This document shows, one piece after another, positions 17,363-26,436 of a stretch of DNA of 64,000 nt. The DNA is from UBA7359 sp041689615 (GTDB lineage Bacteria > Pseudomonadota > Gammaproteobacteria > Eutrophobiales > Eutrophobiaceae): the NCBI GenBank assembly GCA_041689615.1, contig JBDNFW010000056.1, positions 31,787 to 95,786 on the forward strand. The letters are read 5' to 3'. How positions within the stretch are numbered: the stretch's first letter is position 1; every line of letters starts with the position of its first letter. A program made the position numbers and the translations under genes. Under the pieces are notes generated by a model that worked only from the letters and a program-made list of their open reading frames with translations, was not told where the DNA came from and did no database searches.

Positions 17363-19768
17363 ATGTCTGAAGAAAACGCTTACGGTTCGTCGCAAATCAA
17401 GGTTTTAAAGGGCCTAGAGGCAGTTAGAAAACGCCCGGGAATGTATATTGGCGACACAGATGACGGCACCGGTTTGCATCATATGGTGTTTGAGGTTGTT
17501 GATAATAGTATTGATGAGGCCTTAGCTGGCCACTGCGATCAAATAAAAGTCATTATACATTCTGGTGAGTCGATCACTGTTACAGATAACGGCAGAGGCA
17601 TTCCTGTTGGTCTTCATGAAGAAGGCCGCTCAGCAACAGAAGTTATTATGACGACTCTGCATGCAGGCGGTAAGTTTGATGATAATTCCTATAAAGTTTC
17701 TGGTGGTTTACATGGTGTCGGCGTATCTGTAGTAAATGCGCTTTCTGACAAGCTTGATTTAACAATTTATCGAGAAGGCTTTGTTTATCGCCAAACTTAC
17801 AAAAACGGCGATCCCGTTGCCCCTATTGAACAAGGCGAGGCTTCCGATAAAACCGGCACAGAAGTCACTTTTTTGCCTAGCGTCGCCACCTTTAAGCATA
17901 TTGAATTTCATTACGATATTCTTGCTAAACGCCTACGAGAGCTGTCGTTCCTGAATTCCGGTATTCGAATAGAGCTGCTCGATGAGCGTAGTGGAAAATC
18001 AGATGTGTTTGAATATGAAGGGGGTATAAGCTCTTTTGTTAAGCATTTAAATCGAAACAAAACGCCTTTACATGAAACGGTTATCGATATTAAAACAGAC
18101 AGGGATGATGTTGGTGTTGAATTAGCCTTGCAATGGAATGACTCATATCAGGAAAACATTTTCTGTTTTACTAATAATATTCCGCAAAAAGATGGTGGGG
18201 CGCACCTTTCCGGTTTTAGAGCGGCGCTAACCCGCACGTTTAATCAGTATATGGATAAACAAGGTGCGGCAGCAAAGGCGAAGGTTGCGGTTACCGGCGA
18301 CGATGTTAGGGAGGGTATTACTGCAGTACTATCGATAAAGTTGTCCGATCCAAAATTTTCTTCTCAAACAAAAGATAAACTGGTTTCTAGCGAAGTTAAG
18401 TCTGTAGTTGAGTCTTGTGTGGCTGAAAAAATACAAGAATTTTTGCTAGAGAGACCAAGCGAAGCTAAGGCAATTGTAGAAAAGGTAATCGATGCTGCAA
18501 GAGCACGCGAAGCAGCACGTAAAGCAAGAGAGCTCACACGTAGGAAATCAGCGCTGGATGTCGCTGGCTTACCAGGCAAATTGGCAGACTGTCAGGAAAA
18601 AGATCCTGCATTATCAGAATTATTTCTTGTGGAAGGAGATTCCGCGGGCGGCTCTGCTAAACAGGGGCGTGATCGTAAAAACCAGGCGATATTGCCGTTG
18701 AAAGGCAAGATATTGAATGTCGAAAAAGCGCGCTTCGATAAAATGTTGTCTTCCGTTGAAGTGGGAACGTTAATTACAGCCTTAGGCTGTGGTATTGGCC
18801 GAGATGAATTCGATCCTGAAAAACTAAGATATCATCGTATTATTATTATGACTGATGCAGACGTCGATGGAGCGCATATTAGAACTTTGTTGCTCACCTT
18901 CTTTTATCGTCAAATGTTTGAGTTGGTGGATCGCGGCCATATTTATATTGCACAGCCGCCGCTATATAAAGTTAAAAAAGGAAAACAAGAGCGTTATCTT
19001 AAAGATGATGCTGACAGAGAAGCGTATTTGCTCGAATTAGCCTTAGAAAACAGTAGTTTATATGAGGGCGGTGGAGAAGCCCCGGTAGAAAATGAGGCGC
19101 TAAAAGAGATGGTCGACCTCTATATTTCGATGAACCGCGCCTATAGTCGTTTATGTAAACGTTATCATGCCACTATTGTTGACGCGATTCGATATATGCC
19201 AGTGATTACAGAAGCAGACTGTGCAGATCATGCAGTAGTGAAGAACTGGTTCGGTGAGTTAACAAATATATTAAATAGCGACGATGCTAATGTTACGGAA
19301 TATGTTTTTGAGCTTTTTCCGGCTAGCGATGGCTTATCAGGCGCTAAAATTTCATTGATTATTCATGGAATTGAATCAAGCAATATTTTTATGCCGGAGT
19401 TTTTCTCATCAGAAAATTATAAGAGGCTCTGTGCTTTAGAGCAGTCATTGGTTTTGCAAGAAGATGCCTATGTACAACGCAATGAGCGAAAGCAAGTAAT
19501 CACTTCATGTAAGCAGGCGTTTGACTGGTTGATGAAAGAAGCGGAACAAGGTCTGTCTATTCAGCGCTATAAAGGTCTTGGTGAAATGAACCCAGATCAG
19601 CTTTGGGAAACAACAATGGACTCAAATACGAGAAGTCTTTTGCAAGTACAAATCGAAGACGTGATCGGTGCAGATGAAGTGTTTACAACTTTAATGGGCG
19701 ATCAAGTAGAGCCAAGAAGAGAGTTTATTGAACGCAATGCTCTGGTTGTTGAAAACCTCGATACCTAA
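17363..19768 (+). CDS. gyrB: DNA gyrase subunit B
   Basis: The 801-residue protein has the GHKL ATPase domain first, with EVVDNSIDEALAGH, DNGRGIP and GLHGVGVSVVNALS. The transducer and TOPRIM domains follow, with LVEGDSAGGSAKQGRDR near 420 and DADVDGAHIRTLLLTF near 500. It ends with a C-terminal GyrA-binding region (QRYKGLGEMNPDQLWETTM). Length and the insert after TOPRIM match gammaproteobacterial GyrB. It supplies the ATP-driven strand-passage activity of gyrase. A short gap after recF contains GAGAG before ATG 17363. Confidence 0.98.
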   Translation: MSEENAYGSSQIKVLKGLEAVRKRPGMYIGDTDDGTGLHHMVFEVVDNSIDEALAGHCDQIKVIIHSGESITVTDNGRGIPVGLHEEGRSATEVIMTTLHAGGKFDDNSYKVSGGLHGVGVSVVNALSDKLDLTIYREGFVYRQTYKNGDPVAPIEQGEASDKTGTEVTFLPSVATFKHIEFHYDILAKRLRELSFLNSGIRIELLDERSGKSDVFEYEGGISSFVKHLNRNKTPLHETVIDIKTDRDDVGVELALQWNDSYQENIFCFTNNIPQKDGGAHLSGFRAALTRTFNQYMDKQGAAAKAKVAVTGDDVREGITAVLSIKLSDPKFSSQTKDKLVSSEVKSVVESCVAEKIQEFLLERPSEAKAIVEKVIDAARAREAARKARELTRRKSALDVAGLPGKLADCQEKDPALSELFLVEGDSAGGSAKQGRDRKNQAILPLKGKILNVEKARFDKMLSSVEVGTLITALGCGIGRDEFDPEKLRYHRIIIMTDADVDGAHIRTLLLTFFYRQMFELVDRGHIYIAQPPLYKVKKGKQERYLKDDADREAYLLELALENSSLYEGGGEAPVENEALKEMVDLYISMNRAYSRLCKRYHATIVDAIRYMPVITEADCADHAVVKNWFGELTNILNSDDANVTEYVFELFPASDGLSGAKISLIIHGIESSNIFMPEFFSSENYKRLCALEQSLVLQEDAYVQRNERKQVITSCKQAFDWLMKEAEQGLSIQRYKGLGEMNPDQLWETTMDSNTRSLLQVQIEDVIGADEVFTTLMGDQVEPRREFIERNALVVENLDT

Positions 19769-19773
19769 AGAGA

Positions 19774-20442
19774 TCAAGCGCGGGCAATGGTCCAAATATC
19801 GATTCGCTGACATCCTGCTTTTTTAAATAGTTTGCTTAGTTCGTTTATAGTTGAGCCCGTTGTAATTACGTCGTCGACAAGAGCAATGTGCTTTGGTATT
19901 TGATCGCTGTTCAAAGAAAAAGCGCCCTTGACGTTTTTTCTTCTGATCTTCATTGGTAGTGTACTTTGAGGGTTGGTGTTTATTATTCTGCTGCATAGAG
20001 AAGAATTAACCTTCAGACCCAGTCGTCTGCCTAATTGCTGAGCAAACTCTAAAGACTGATTGTAGCCTCGCTCCCTTTGTCTTTTTCTGTGTAAAGGCAC
20101 AGGAATGATAATCTCAGGCAGCACACTTCCCTTTTCCATTATTCTTTTTGCCAGTTTATCCGCAAAACGCCGAGCTAATTCTGGTCGGTTATTAAATTTG
20201 AAAGCTTTAATTAAATGGTTTGCAGGATATTGATAGCTAAATAGTGTCTCAGTGTTGGCGAAAGAAGGTTGTTGATTGAGACAAGAACCACAAATGTGAT
20301 GATGCAAACTGTAGCGAGCACAAATAGGACATCTTTGTGTTTCGCGAATAAAATCCTGCTCACAGTCTTTACACCAGGCACATTCCGTTTTTGCTAAGCA
20401 AAAAAAACAGGCACCCGAAAAAAATAGCTGTTTGACTTCCAT
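19774..20442 (-). CDS. comF: ComF family protein (phosphoribosyltransferase-like)
   Basis: The 222-residue protein starts with paired cysteines (CFFCLAKTECAWCKDCE, then CPIC and CGSC), a zinc-binding N-terminus. The C-terminal type I phosphoribosyltransferase domain has PVPLHRKRQRERGYNQS and the PRPP loop HIALVDDVITTGSTINEL near 190. ComF/GntX proteins are linked to DNA uptake or utilisation. It is convergent with gyrB (5-base gap) and divergent from bioB, the same neighbourhood seen in many gammaproteobacteria. Its start lies 7 bases from the BirA operator, so biotin may also affect it. Confidence 0.92.
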   Translation of the reverse strand: MEVKQLFFSGACFFCLAKTECAWCKDCEQDFIRETQRCPICARYSLHHHICGSCLNQQPSFANTETLFSYQYPANHLIKAFKFNNRPELARRFADKLAKRIMEKGSVLPEIIIPVPLHRKRQRERGYNQSLEFAQQLGRRLGLKVNSSLCSRIINTNPQSTLPMKIRRKNVKGAFSLNSDQIPKHIALVDDVITTGSTINELSKLFKKAGCQRIDIWTIARA

Positions 20443-20448
20443 GTCAGT

Positions 20449-20481
20449 CTGTTAACCTTATATCAAATGAAAAGTTTACAA
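20449..20481. promoter_or_regulatory. BirA-type biotin operator
   Basis: Two inverted half sites, CTGTTAACC (20449-20457) and AGTTTACAA (20473-20481), are separated by 15 bases. They match the BirA consensus TTGTAAACC-N15-GGTTTACAA at 15 of 18 positions. The site lies between divergent comF and bioB, 62 bases before the bioB ATG, where biotinoyl-AMP-bound BirA would repress the bio operon. The match was made by eye against the remembered consensus. Confidence 0.8.
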
Positions 20482-20542
20482 GTAATTATCAGCCTTTATT
20501 GTGGCACGACCAAACACGCTTGAGTACCCGGGAAACAAACAA

Positions 20543-21508
20543 ATGCAACAGAATAATAAAACGCCTATTAAAAATGATTGGACAAAAGAAGAGGCAATTT
20601 CATTATTGAGTCAGCCCTTTAATGATTTACTTTTTGCCGCTCAACAAATTCATCGGCAGCATTTTGATCCAAACACCGTTCAACTAAGCACTTTGATGAA
20701 TATTAAAACAGGTGGTTGCCCCGAAGATTGCGCCTACTGCCCACAAAGCGCGCATTACGATACTGGCGTTAATGCAGAAAAATTATTAGATCTGGAAGAT
20801 GTGCTGACTCAAGCTAAAGCAGCAAAAGAAAAAGGCGCAACACGATTTTGTATGGGCGCAGCCTGGCGCCAACCAAAACAAAAAGACCTGGAAAAAGTAA
20901 TGGTTATGGTTGAGGCAGTTAAAAACACAGGAATGGAAACTTGTGTGACCTTAGGTATGCTGTCAGGCGAACAAGCAAAAGATTTAAAGTCCGCTGGTCT
21001 GGATTATTACAATCACAATCTCGATAGCTCACCTGAGTATTACTCAAAAATTATTAGTACTCGAGATTATCAAGCGCGACTCGATACACTTGAGAATGTA
21101 AGGCAGGCTGATATTAATGTTTGTTGTGGTGGCATCATTGGTATGGGCGAAGATGAAAATGATCGTGCCGGCTTGTTATTAACCTTGGCTAATATGTCAA
21201 TACAACCTGAAAGCGTGCCGATCAATATGTTAGTGCAAGTTGAAGGTACGCCACTTAAAGATGTTGAGCCAGCAGACGCTATTGATTTTGTCAGAATAAT
21301 TGCGGCGGCAAGAATTATGATGCCCGCATCTTATGTGCGGCTTTCTGCAGGCCGCAATGAAATGACCGATGAAATGCAGGCGCTGTGTTTTCTTGCTGGA
21401 GCAAACTCAATTTTTTACGGAGAAAAACTGCTCACAACAGATAATCCACAACTGGAACAGGACAAACTGTTGTTCGATCGTTTAGGCATACAATCAGCAC
21501 AGCATTAA
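20543..21508 (+). CDS. bioB: Biotin synthase
   Basis: I chose ATG 20543 (321 residues) because the conserved family N-terminus begins near DWTKEEAI; a GTG at 20501 would add 14 untypical residues. The radical-SAM cysteine motif CPEDCAYCPQ is near residue 52. YNHNLDSSPEYY and RLSAGRNEM, typical of BioB, follow. It inserts sulfur into dethiobiotin using two iron-sulfur clusters. It is the first gene of bioBFHCD behind the BirA operator. Confidence 0.97.
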   Translation: MQQNNKTPIKNDWTKEEAISLLSQPFNDLLFAAQQIHRQHFDPNTVQLSTLMNIKTGGCPEDCAYCPQSAHYDTGVNAEKLLDLEDVLTQAKAAKEKGATRFCMGAAWRQPKQKDLEKVMVMVEAVKNTGMETCVTLGMLSGEQAKDLKSAGLDYYNHNLDSSPEYYSKIISTRDYQARLDTLENVRQADINVCCGGIIGMGEDENDRAGLLLTLANMSIQPESVPINMLVQVEGTPLKDVEPADAIDFVRIIAAARIMMPASYVRLSAGRNEMTDEMQALCFLAGANSIFYGEKLLTTDNPQLEQDKLLFDRLGIQSAQH

Positions 21509-21528
21509 AGTAGCACAAGAAAACAAAA

Positions 21529-22674
21529 GTGAATTTGTTAGAAGAAATCGATCAACGAAAAAAAGAAGGCTTGTTTCGACAAAGACAAGTGATTACCTCT
21601 GCACAAGGATCTTTAATAAAAATTAATGATGAAGAGTATATAAACTTTAGCAGTAATGACTATTTAGGTTTTGCAAATAACGAAAAATTAAAAACTTGCA
21701 TGATCGAAGCCATAAATAAATATGGAATTGGTGCCGCATCATCACAATTATTAGTGGGCCATTTGACGCCACATAAAAAATTGGAAGAAAGACTTTCGGA
21801 GTTTTTAAAAAGAGATGCTGCATTAGTCTTTCCTACAGGCTACCAAGCAAACCTGGCAATCGCTTCAGCTTTAATTGATTCGAGCACTGTTATTTTTCAA
21901 GATAAATTAAATCATGCTTCATTGATTGACTCCGCTTTGCTGTCAAAGGGAACACTGGTTCGATATCGCCATAACGACATAGATCATTTAAAAAGCCTTT
22001 TAGAAAAATATAAACAACACGATTTAGTAATAATGTCTGACGGCGTTTTTAGTATGGACGGTGATTATGCAAATCTAATAGAAATGGTGGATTTATGTAA
22101 AAAATATAATGCTTTTTTAATTGTTGATGATGCACATGGTCTCGGCGTGCTGGGAAAAACCGGCGCGGGTTTGTTAGAGGAGTTAGATCTAAATCAACTA
22201 CAAGTGCCATTGCTCGTTGGTACATTTGGAAAATCGTTTGGAGCAAGCGGAGCGTTTGTGTCTGGAAGTCAATTGCATGTTGAAGCGTTTATACAAAAAG
22301 CAAGAACCTATATTTATACAACAGCGTTACTTCCTGCAATAGCAGCAACAATGGTCGAAGCAATTGATCTAGTTGTTAGCGGCAATGATTTGCGTAAAAA
22401 AATAATAGACTTGGTCGCGCATTATAAAAACTTGTTAAAAGATTCCGGATTAAATCAAAGCAAATCAAGCTCACATATACAGCCGCTAATTATAGGCGAA
22501 GCGAATAAAACGCTAGCGACGAGCAAAGCACTTTATGAAAAAAAAATATTGGTCTCGGCGATCAGGCCACCAACGGTTCCTAAAGATACATCTCGATTAA
22601 GAATAAGCATTACTGCAACACATACAAAAGAACAATTAGGTTGCCTTGTAAGTTCAATCAAAGAAGTGATTTGA
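21529..22674 (+). CDS. bioF: 8-amino-7-oxononanoate synthase
   Basis: This 381-residue PLP enzyme of the alpha-oxoamine synthase family contains SNDYLGFAN, then DDAHGLGVLG (PLP-contacting Asp) and TFGKSFGASGAF, whose Lys carries PLP. It condenses pimeloyl-ACP with alanine. The start is GTG 21529, 20 bases after bioB; the ribosome site is weak. The stop TGA lies 2 bases before bioH. Confidence 0.96.
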   Translation: MNLLEEIDQRKKEGLFRQRQVITSAQGSLIKINDEEYINFSSNDYLGFANNEKLKTCMIEAINKYGIGAASSQLLVGHLTPHKKLEERLSEFLKRDAALVFPTGYQANLAIASALIDSSTVIFQDKLNHASLIDSALLSKGTLVRYRHNDIDHLKSLLEKYKQHDLVIMSDGVFSMDGDYANLIEMVDLCKKYNAFLIVDDAHGLGVLGKTGAGLLEELDLNQLQVPLLVGTFGKSFGASGAFVSGSQLHVEAFIQKARTYIYTTALLPAIAATMVEAIDLVVSGNDLRKKIIDLVAHYKNLLKDSGLNQSKSSSHIQPLIIGEANKTLATSKALYEKKILVSAIRPPTVPKDTSRLRISITATHTKEQLGCLVSSIKEVI

Positions 22675-22676
22675 GA

Positions 22677-23414
22677 ATGTCTATTAATATGAATTGTATT
22701 TTGTTACACGGTTGGGGCGCATCGAACACAGTCTGGAAAAACTTTGCGGAATCACTTAATAGTTTTAATAGTGTATCGGCGCCTTGTTTGTATGAAGTAA
22801 CAAGAAAAACAAAAGACAATAGTTTTGAATCTATGGCCGCCGTATTAAACGACTCGATAAATTCGGACGTAGTATTGGTTGCATGGTCACTAGGAGGCCT
22901 GGTTGCTGCGCCACTAGTAAAGTTAACAAATAAAATTAAAGCCATTGTTTATATTGCCAGCGCGCCTTGTTTTCTTAATAAAATAGATTGGGCAAATACG
23001 ATTGATAAAAGAGGCATTGATGATCTTCAAATGAGGCTAGCAAAAGACACGAAAAGTGCGCTTGAATATTTCTCTGGACTAATAGCCCACGGTGATATTT
23101 CGATAAAAGAAACCAATAAAATGATCCGTAACAATCTTGCCGATGAAAAACATAGTGCAATACTTTCTTCCTGGTTAACGCAGATGCAAAAAGTCGATCA
23201 AAGAAATGAATTTTCAAAATTAAATTTGCCAATACAAGTTATATTGGGGATTAATGATTCATTAATTAATTCAAAAATTGAAAATCAAATAAAACAATTA
23301 AACCCAAACATAGCATGCGAAGTTATAGATGATTGTGGTCATGCGCCATTTATAAGCAAACAGGAACAAACAATTAAAATAATAAATGAGTTTATCAATG
23401 CAAAATTCAATTGA
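22677..23414 (+). CDS. bioH: Pimeloyl-[acyl-carrier protein] methyl ester esterase
   Basis: The 245-residue alpha/beta hydrolase starts near CILLHGWGASNTVW (oxyanion-hole HGWG). The nucleophile Ser71 is in VAWSLGGLVA, the Asp lies in the LGINDSLI region, and the catalytic His is in DCGHAPFIS. BioH cleaves the methyl ester from pimeloyl-ACP methyl ester, ending the BioC-started disguise of malonyl-ACP. ATG 22677 lies 2 bases after the bioF stop. The bioF-bioH-bioC order supports the call. Identity to E. coli BioH looks modest. Confidence 0.9.
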   Translation: MSINMNCILLHGWGASNTVWKNFAESLNSFNSVSAPCLYEVTRKTKDNSFESMAAVLNDSINSDVVLVAWSLGGLVAAPLVKLTNKIKAIVYIASAPCFLNKIDWANTIDKRGIDDLQMRLAKDTKSALEYFSGLIAHGDISIKETNKMIRNNLADEKHSAILSSWLTQMQKVDQRNEFSKLNLPIQVILGINDSLINSKIENQIKQLNPNIACEVIDDCGHAPFISKQEQTIKIINEFINAKFN

Positions 23415-24300
23415 TAACAATTATGAAGTTGATACTAAGTACGTTCGACATGCGTTTAATGTAGCTGCTAAAAACTACGACACTTTTTCATTGTTGCAAC
23501 AAACCGTAACGGATCGGTTAATGGAATCTTTTGACCATATTAAAATCAATCCTTCATTAATTTTGGATTTAGGTTCAGGAACAGGTTATGGAGCCAGGCA
23601 TTTAAAACAGCAATTTAAAAAAGCACAGATCTATCAAATGGATCTTTCTGTAGAAATGTTAAAAAGTTCGCGTAAACAATTTTCACGTTATTTTTCAAAG
23701 AATCATTTTCTTTGTGCAGACGCAAATAAAATACCTTTGCCCGATAATAGTTTTGATTTGGTGATTAGTAGTTTGATGTTGCAATGGTGCAATGATCCGG
23801 ACGCTGTCTTCGCCGAAATAAAACGAGTACTAAAACCAAACGGTGTTTTCCTGTTTACAAGTTTTGGTCCGGACACCTTAAAGGAGTTACGTGAAAGCTG
23901 GAAACAAGTTGATGATGATGTGCATGTTAATGCTTTTGCTGATATGCATGATATTGGAGATTCGTTGATTCGAAATGGAATGGATGCGCCAGTGTTGAGT
24001 ATTGAGCATATGGTTCTAACTTATGACGAATGTAAGCAATTAATGCGCGAATTAAAAAACATAGGCGCACACAATGTTAACAATGGCCGAAGAAAAACTT
24101 TAACCGGAAAACAACGGCTGCAAAAAATGATTAAAAATTATGAGTCTTATCGTCAAGATAATAAGTTGCCGGCAACATACGAAGTGATTTACGGACATGC
24201 TTGGAAACCAGAGGCGGATAAAATTAATAAAAGTTCGAGCACTCAAAGTGTTTCATTAGAAGATTTGAAACGAGACCTGGAAAAACGCAAGTCAAAATAA
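23398..24300 (+). CDS. bioC: Malonyl-[acyl-carrier protein] O-methyltransferase
   Basis: This SAM methyltransferase of about 300 residues has ILDLGSGTGYGARHL as motif I near residue 60, and DNSFDLVISSLMLQWCNDP, the BioC-typical segment near 120. It methylates malonyl-ACP so that fatty acid synthesis can build pimelate. ATG 23398 overlaps the end of bioH by 17 bases; an ATG at 23386 is an alternative. The C-terminal 40 residues are lysine-rich and extend beyond the E. coli length. Confidence 0.93.
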   Translation: MQNSIDNNYEVDTKYVRHAFNVAAKNYDTFSLLQQTVTDRLMESFDHIKINPSLILDLGSGTGYGARHLKQQFKKAQIYQMDLSVEMLKSSRKQFSRYFSKNHFLCADANKIPLPDNSFDLVISSLMLQWCNDPDAVFAEIKRVLKPNGVFLFTSFGPDTLKELRESWKQVDDDVHVNAFADMHDIGDSLIRNGMDAPVLSIEHMVLTYDECKQLMRELKNIGAHNVNNGRRKTLTGKQRLQKMIKNYESYRQDNKLPATYEVIYGHAWKPEADKINKSSSTQSVSLEDLKRDLEKRKSK

Positions 24301-24302
24301 TT

Positions 24303-24998
24303 ATGTCTAAAGGTGTATTTATTACAGGCACTGATACGGGGATAGGAAAAACCCGATTTACGCTTGCCTTAATGGAGAAATTAAAAAAACAGGGATATCG
24401 AGTTTCTGGAATGAAGCCGATTGCATCAGGGGCTACAAAAAATAACGGTAAGTTAGTGAATGAAGATGCAAAACTAATTATGGAGCATTGTAGCGAACCA
24501 ACCGATTACGAGTTAATAAATCCGGTTGTTTTTGAATTGCCGGTTTCACCTAATATTGCAGCGAATCAAAAAAAAGAAATCATTGACCTGGATCAAATCA
24601 TTAGTTGCTACAGACAGTTAGCATCAGGCTGTGAGAAAATAATTGTTGAAGGGATTGGTGGCTGGCGAGTTCCGGTTTCGGATAAATTAAGTCTTGTTGA
24701 TTTAGTTCGTGCGCTAGATCTACCCGTAATTTTAGTAGTTGGGCTTAGGCTAGGCTGCATTAATCACGCGATTTTAACAGCTGAAGCAATCAGGGCTGAT
24801 GGAATAAAATTACTTGGTTGGGTCAGCAACCGACAGGATGAAGAATATTTAATGGCTGATGAAACCGTCAAGACGCTAAAAAATGCTCTGGTTTGCCCGT
24901 ATATTGCGGATTTACCTTATATGGAAAGTTTTGACCTGGACATTAATTCCGAAAGGATAGATTTGACCAATATTTTTGACTTTAACGAGAGCGGATAA
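24303..24998 (+). CDS. bioD: Dethiobiotin synthetase
   Basis: The 231-residue ATPase starts GVFITGTDTGIGKTRFT, the P-loop of BioD, with MKPIASG and VEGIGGWRVP (catalytic and binding loops) in order. It closes the ureido ring of dethiobiotin from DAPA, CO2 and ATP. It is the last gene of the operon, 2 bases after bioC. bioA is not in the window and must be elsewhere. Confidence 0.96.
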   Translation: MSKGVFITGTDTGIGKTRFTLALMEKLKKQGYRVSGMKPIASGATKNNGKLVNEDAKLIMEHCSEPTDYELINPVVFELPVSPNIAANQKKEIIDLDQIISCYRQLASGCEKIIVEGIGGWRVPVSDKLSLVDLVRALDLPVILVVGLRLGCINHAILTAEAIRADGIKLLGWVSNRQDEEYLMADETVKTLKNALVCPYIADLPYMESFDLDINSERIDLTNIFDFNESG

Positions 24999-25247
24999 AT
25001 TTAAAGCTCAAACTTGCAAAGAATGGTCAATATAGGGCATATTGTCGCACCGAGACAGGCTGAGTAATTCTGTTCGACAATAATTTATGTCCCTATTACG
25101 GGCATAAAGTGTTGTGTCATTCTCCGTGAATGATGATGTGGTGGCGAATATGGGGATAACGCTAGACCACGGCAAGGTAGCCTCTATAAAAAATTAGAAA
25201 AATTTTAAAGAAATATTACAAAAACCATCAATGCTGAGGAATGCTGT
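24999..25247 (+). other. Structured leader region upstream of coxB
   Basis: This 249-base gap has no ORF but three consecutive dyads: ATTGTCG / CGACAAT (25041-25081), TTATGTCCC / GGGCATAA with one bulge (about 25085-25106), and TCATTC / GAATGA (25117-25133). A purine-rich AT stretch then leads to the coxB ATG. None ends in a clear U-run, so they look more like a structured 5' leader or regulator sites than a terminator. The role is unknown. Confidence 0.4.
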
Positions 25248-26384
25248 ATGTCAGTCGATAAATTAAAACGAACTGTATTAGGTCTTATTGCAGTTTCATT
25301 GTTTCTAGTGAGCGGAGCTGTTCTGGCCGAATATCCGCTCAACCTGACGGAAGGTGTCACGCCAACCAGTCATAGAGTTTACGATCTACACATGACCATT
25401 TTGTATATTGTGACAGTAATCGGCATCATAGTATTTGCTGTCATGGCCTGGTCAATTTTCCATCATAGAAAGTCTAAAGGCGCTGTTGCTGCGCAGTTTC
25501 ATCACAGTACAGTTGCTGAAATTGTCTGGACCATTATTCCTATCTTGATCTTGGTTGGTATGGCTATTCCGGCTACCAAGACGCTTGTTTTCATGAAGCA
25601 AACGGGTGATTCGGAAATGACTTTGAAAGTAACTGGTTATCAGTGGAAATGGAAATATGATTATCTGGACGAAGATATCAGTTTCTTTAGTGCGCTTGCT
25701 CAAGAAAATAACGCAGCAAGACAGCTTAATTCAGGCATAGACCCAAACACTATCGATAACTACCTTCAGAATGTCGATAACGTGGTTGTCCTCCCCGTTG
25801 AAACAAAAATCAGAATTTTGACTACTGCTGCGGACGTTATCCATTCTTGGTGGGTGCCAGACTTAGGTTGGAAGCGAGATGCAATTCCTGGCTATATCAA
25901 TGATAACTGGACATATATTGAAGAGCCGGGTGTTTACCGAGGTAAGTGTACGGAGCTGTGTGGTAAAGATCATGGCTTCATGCCCATTGTTGTTCATGCA
26001 GTTTCTAAAGAAGACTACGCGGTATGGGTTGAAGAGAAGAAAGCAGAACAAGCCGCCGCAGCTGCAGGCGGTGATAGAGAATGGACAATGGACGAGCTAA
26101 TGGAAAAAGGCGCGTCAGTCTATGCCGCAAATTGTGTTTCCTGTCATATGGCGAAAGGTGAAGGTGTTGCAGGTTTGTTCCCGGCATTAGCGGGCAGCCC
26201 TATAGCGACAGGTCCAGCGGAAGCACATGTAAGCATAGTTCTTAACGGTCTAAACTTGATGCCTGCCTTTAAAGCACAGTTGAATGACGTAGATCTTGCT
26301 GCCGTAATAACTTATGAACGTAATTCGTGGGGTAATGATACCGGTGATATGGTTCAGCCATCAGAAGTTAAGGCAGCACGATAA
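25248..26384 (+). CDS. coxB: Cytochrome c oxidase subunit II with fused cytochrome c domain
   Basis: This 378-residue protein has a signal peptide (about 1-27), two membrane spans (about 48-70 and 93-112) and a cupredoxin domain. The CuA ligands are at C234, C238, H242 and M245 (CTELCGKDHGFM). A C-terminal class I cytochrome c domain has CVSCH at 296-300 and a distal LMPAFKAQL methionine. This is the caa3-type arrangement, in which the fused haem passes electrons to CuA. It heads the oxidase operon; an Ala-rich linker near 265-275 joins the domains. Confidence 0.96.
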   Translation: MSVDKLKRTVLGLIAVSLFLVSGAVLAEYPLNLTEGVTPTSHRVYDLHMTILYIVTVIGIIVFAVMAWSIFHHRKSKGAVAAQFHHSTVAEIVWTIIPILILVGMAIPATKTLVFMKQTGDSEMTLKVTGYQWKWKYDYLDEDISFFSALAQENNAARQLNSGIDPNTIDNYLQNVDNVVVLPVETKIRILTTAADVIHSWWVPDLGWKRDAIPGYINDNWTYIEEPGVYRGKCTELCGKDHGFMPIVVHAVSKEDYAVWVEEKKAEQAAAAAGGDREWTMDELMEKGASVYAANCVSCHMAKGEGVAGLFPALAGSPIATGPAEAHVSIVLNGLNLMPAFKAQLNDVDLAAVITYERNSWGNDTGDMVQPSEVKAAR

Positions 26385-26436
26385 TAACAATACTAATTAA
26401 CATTAATTATTTGGAAAGTAACCAGAGGATAGATTC

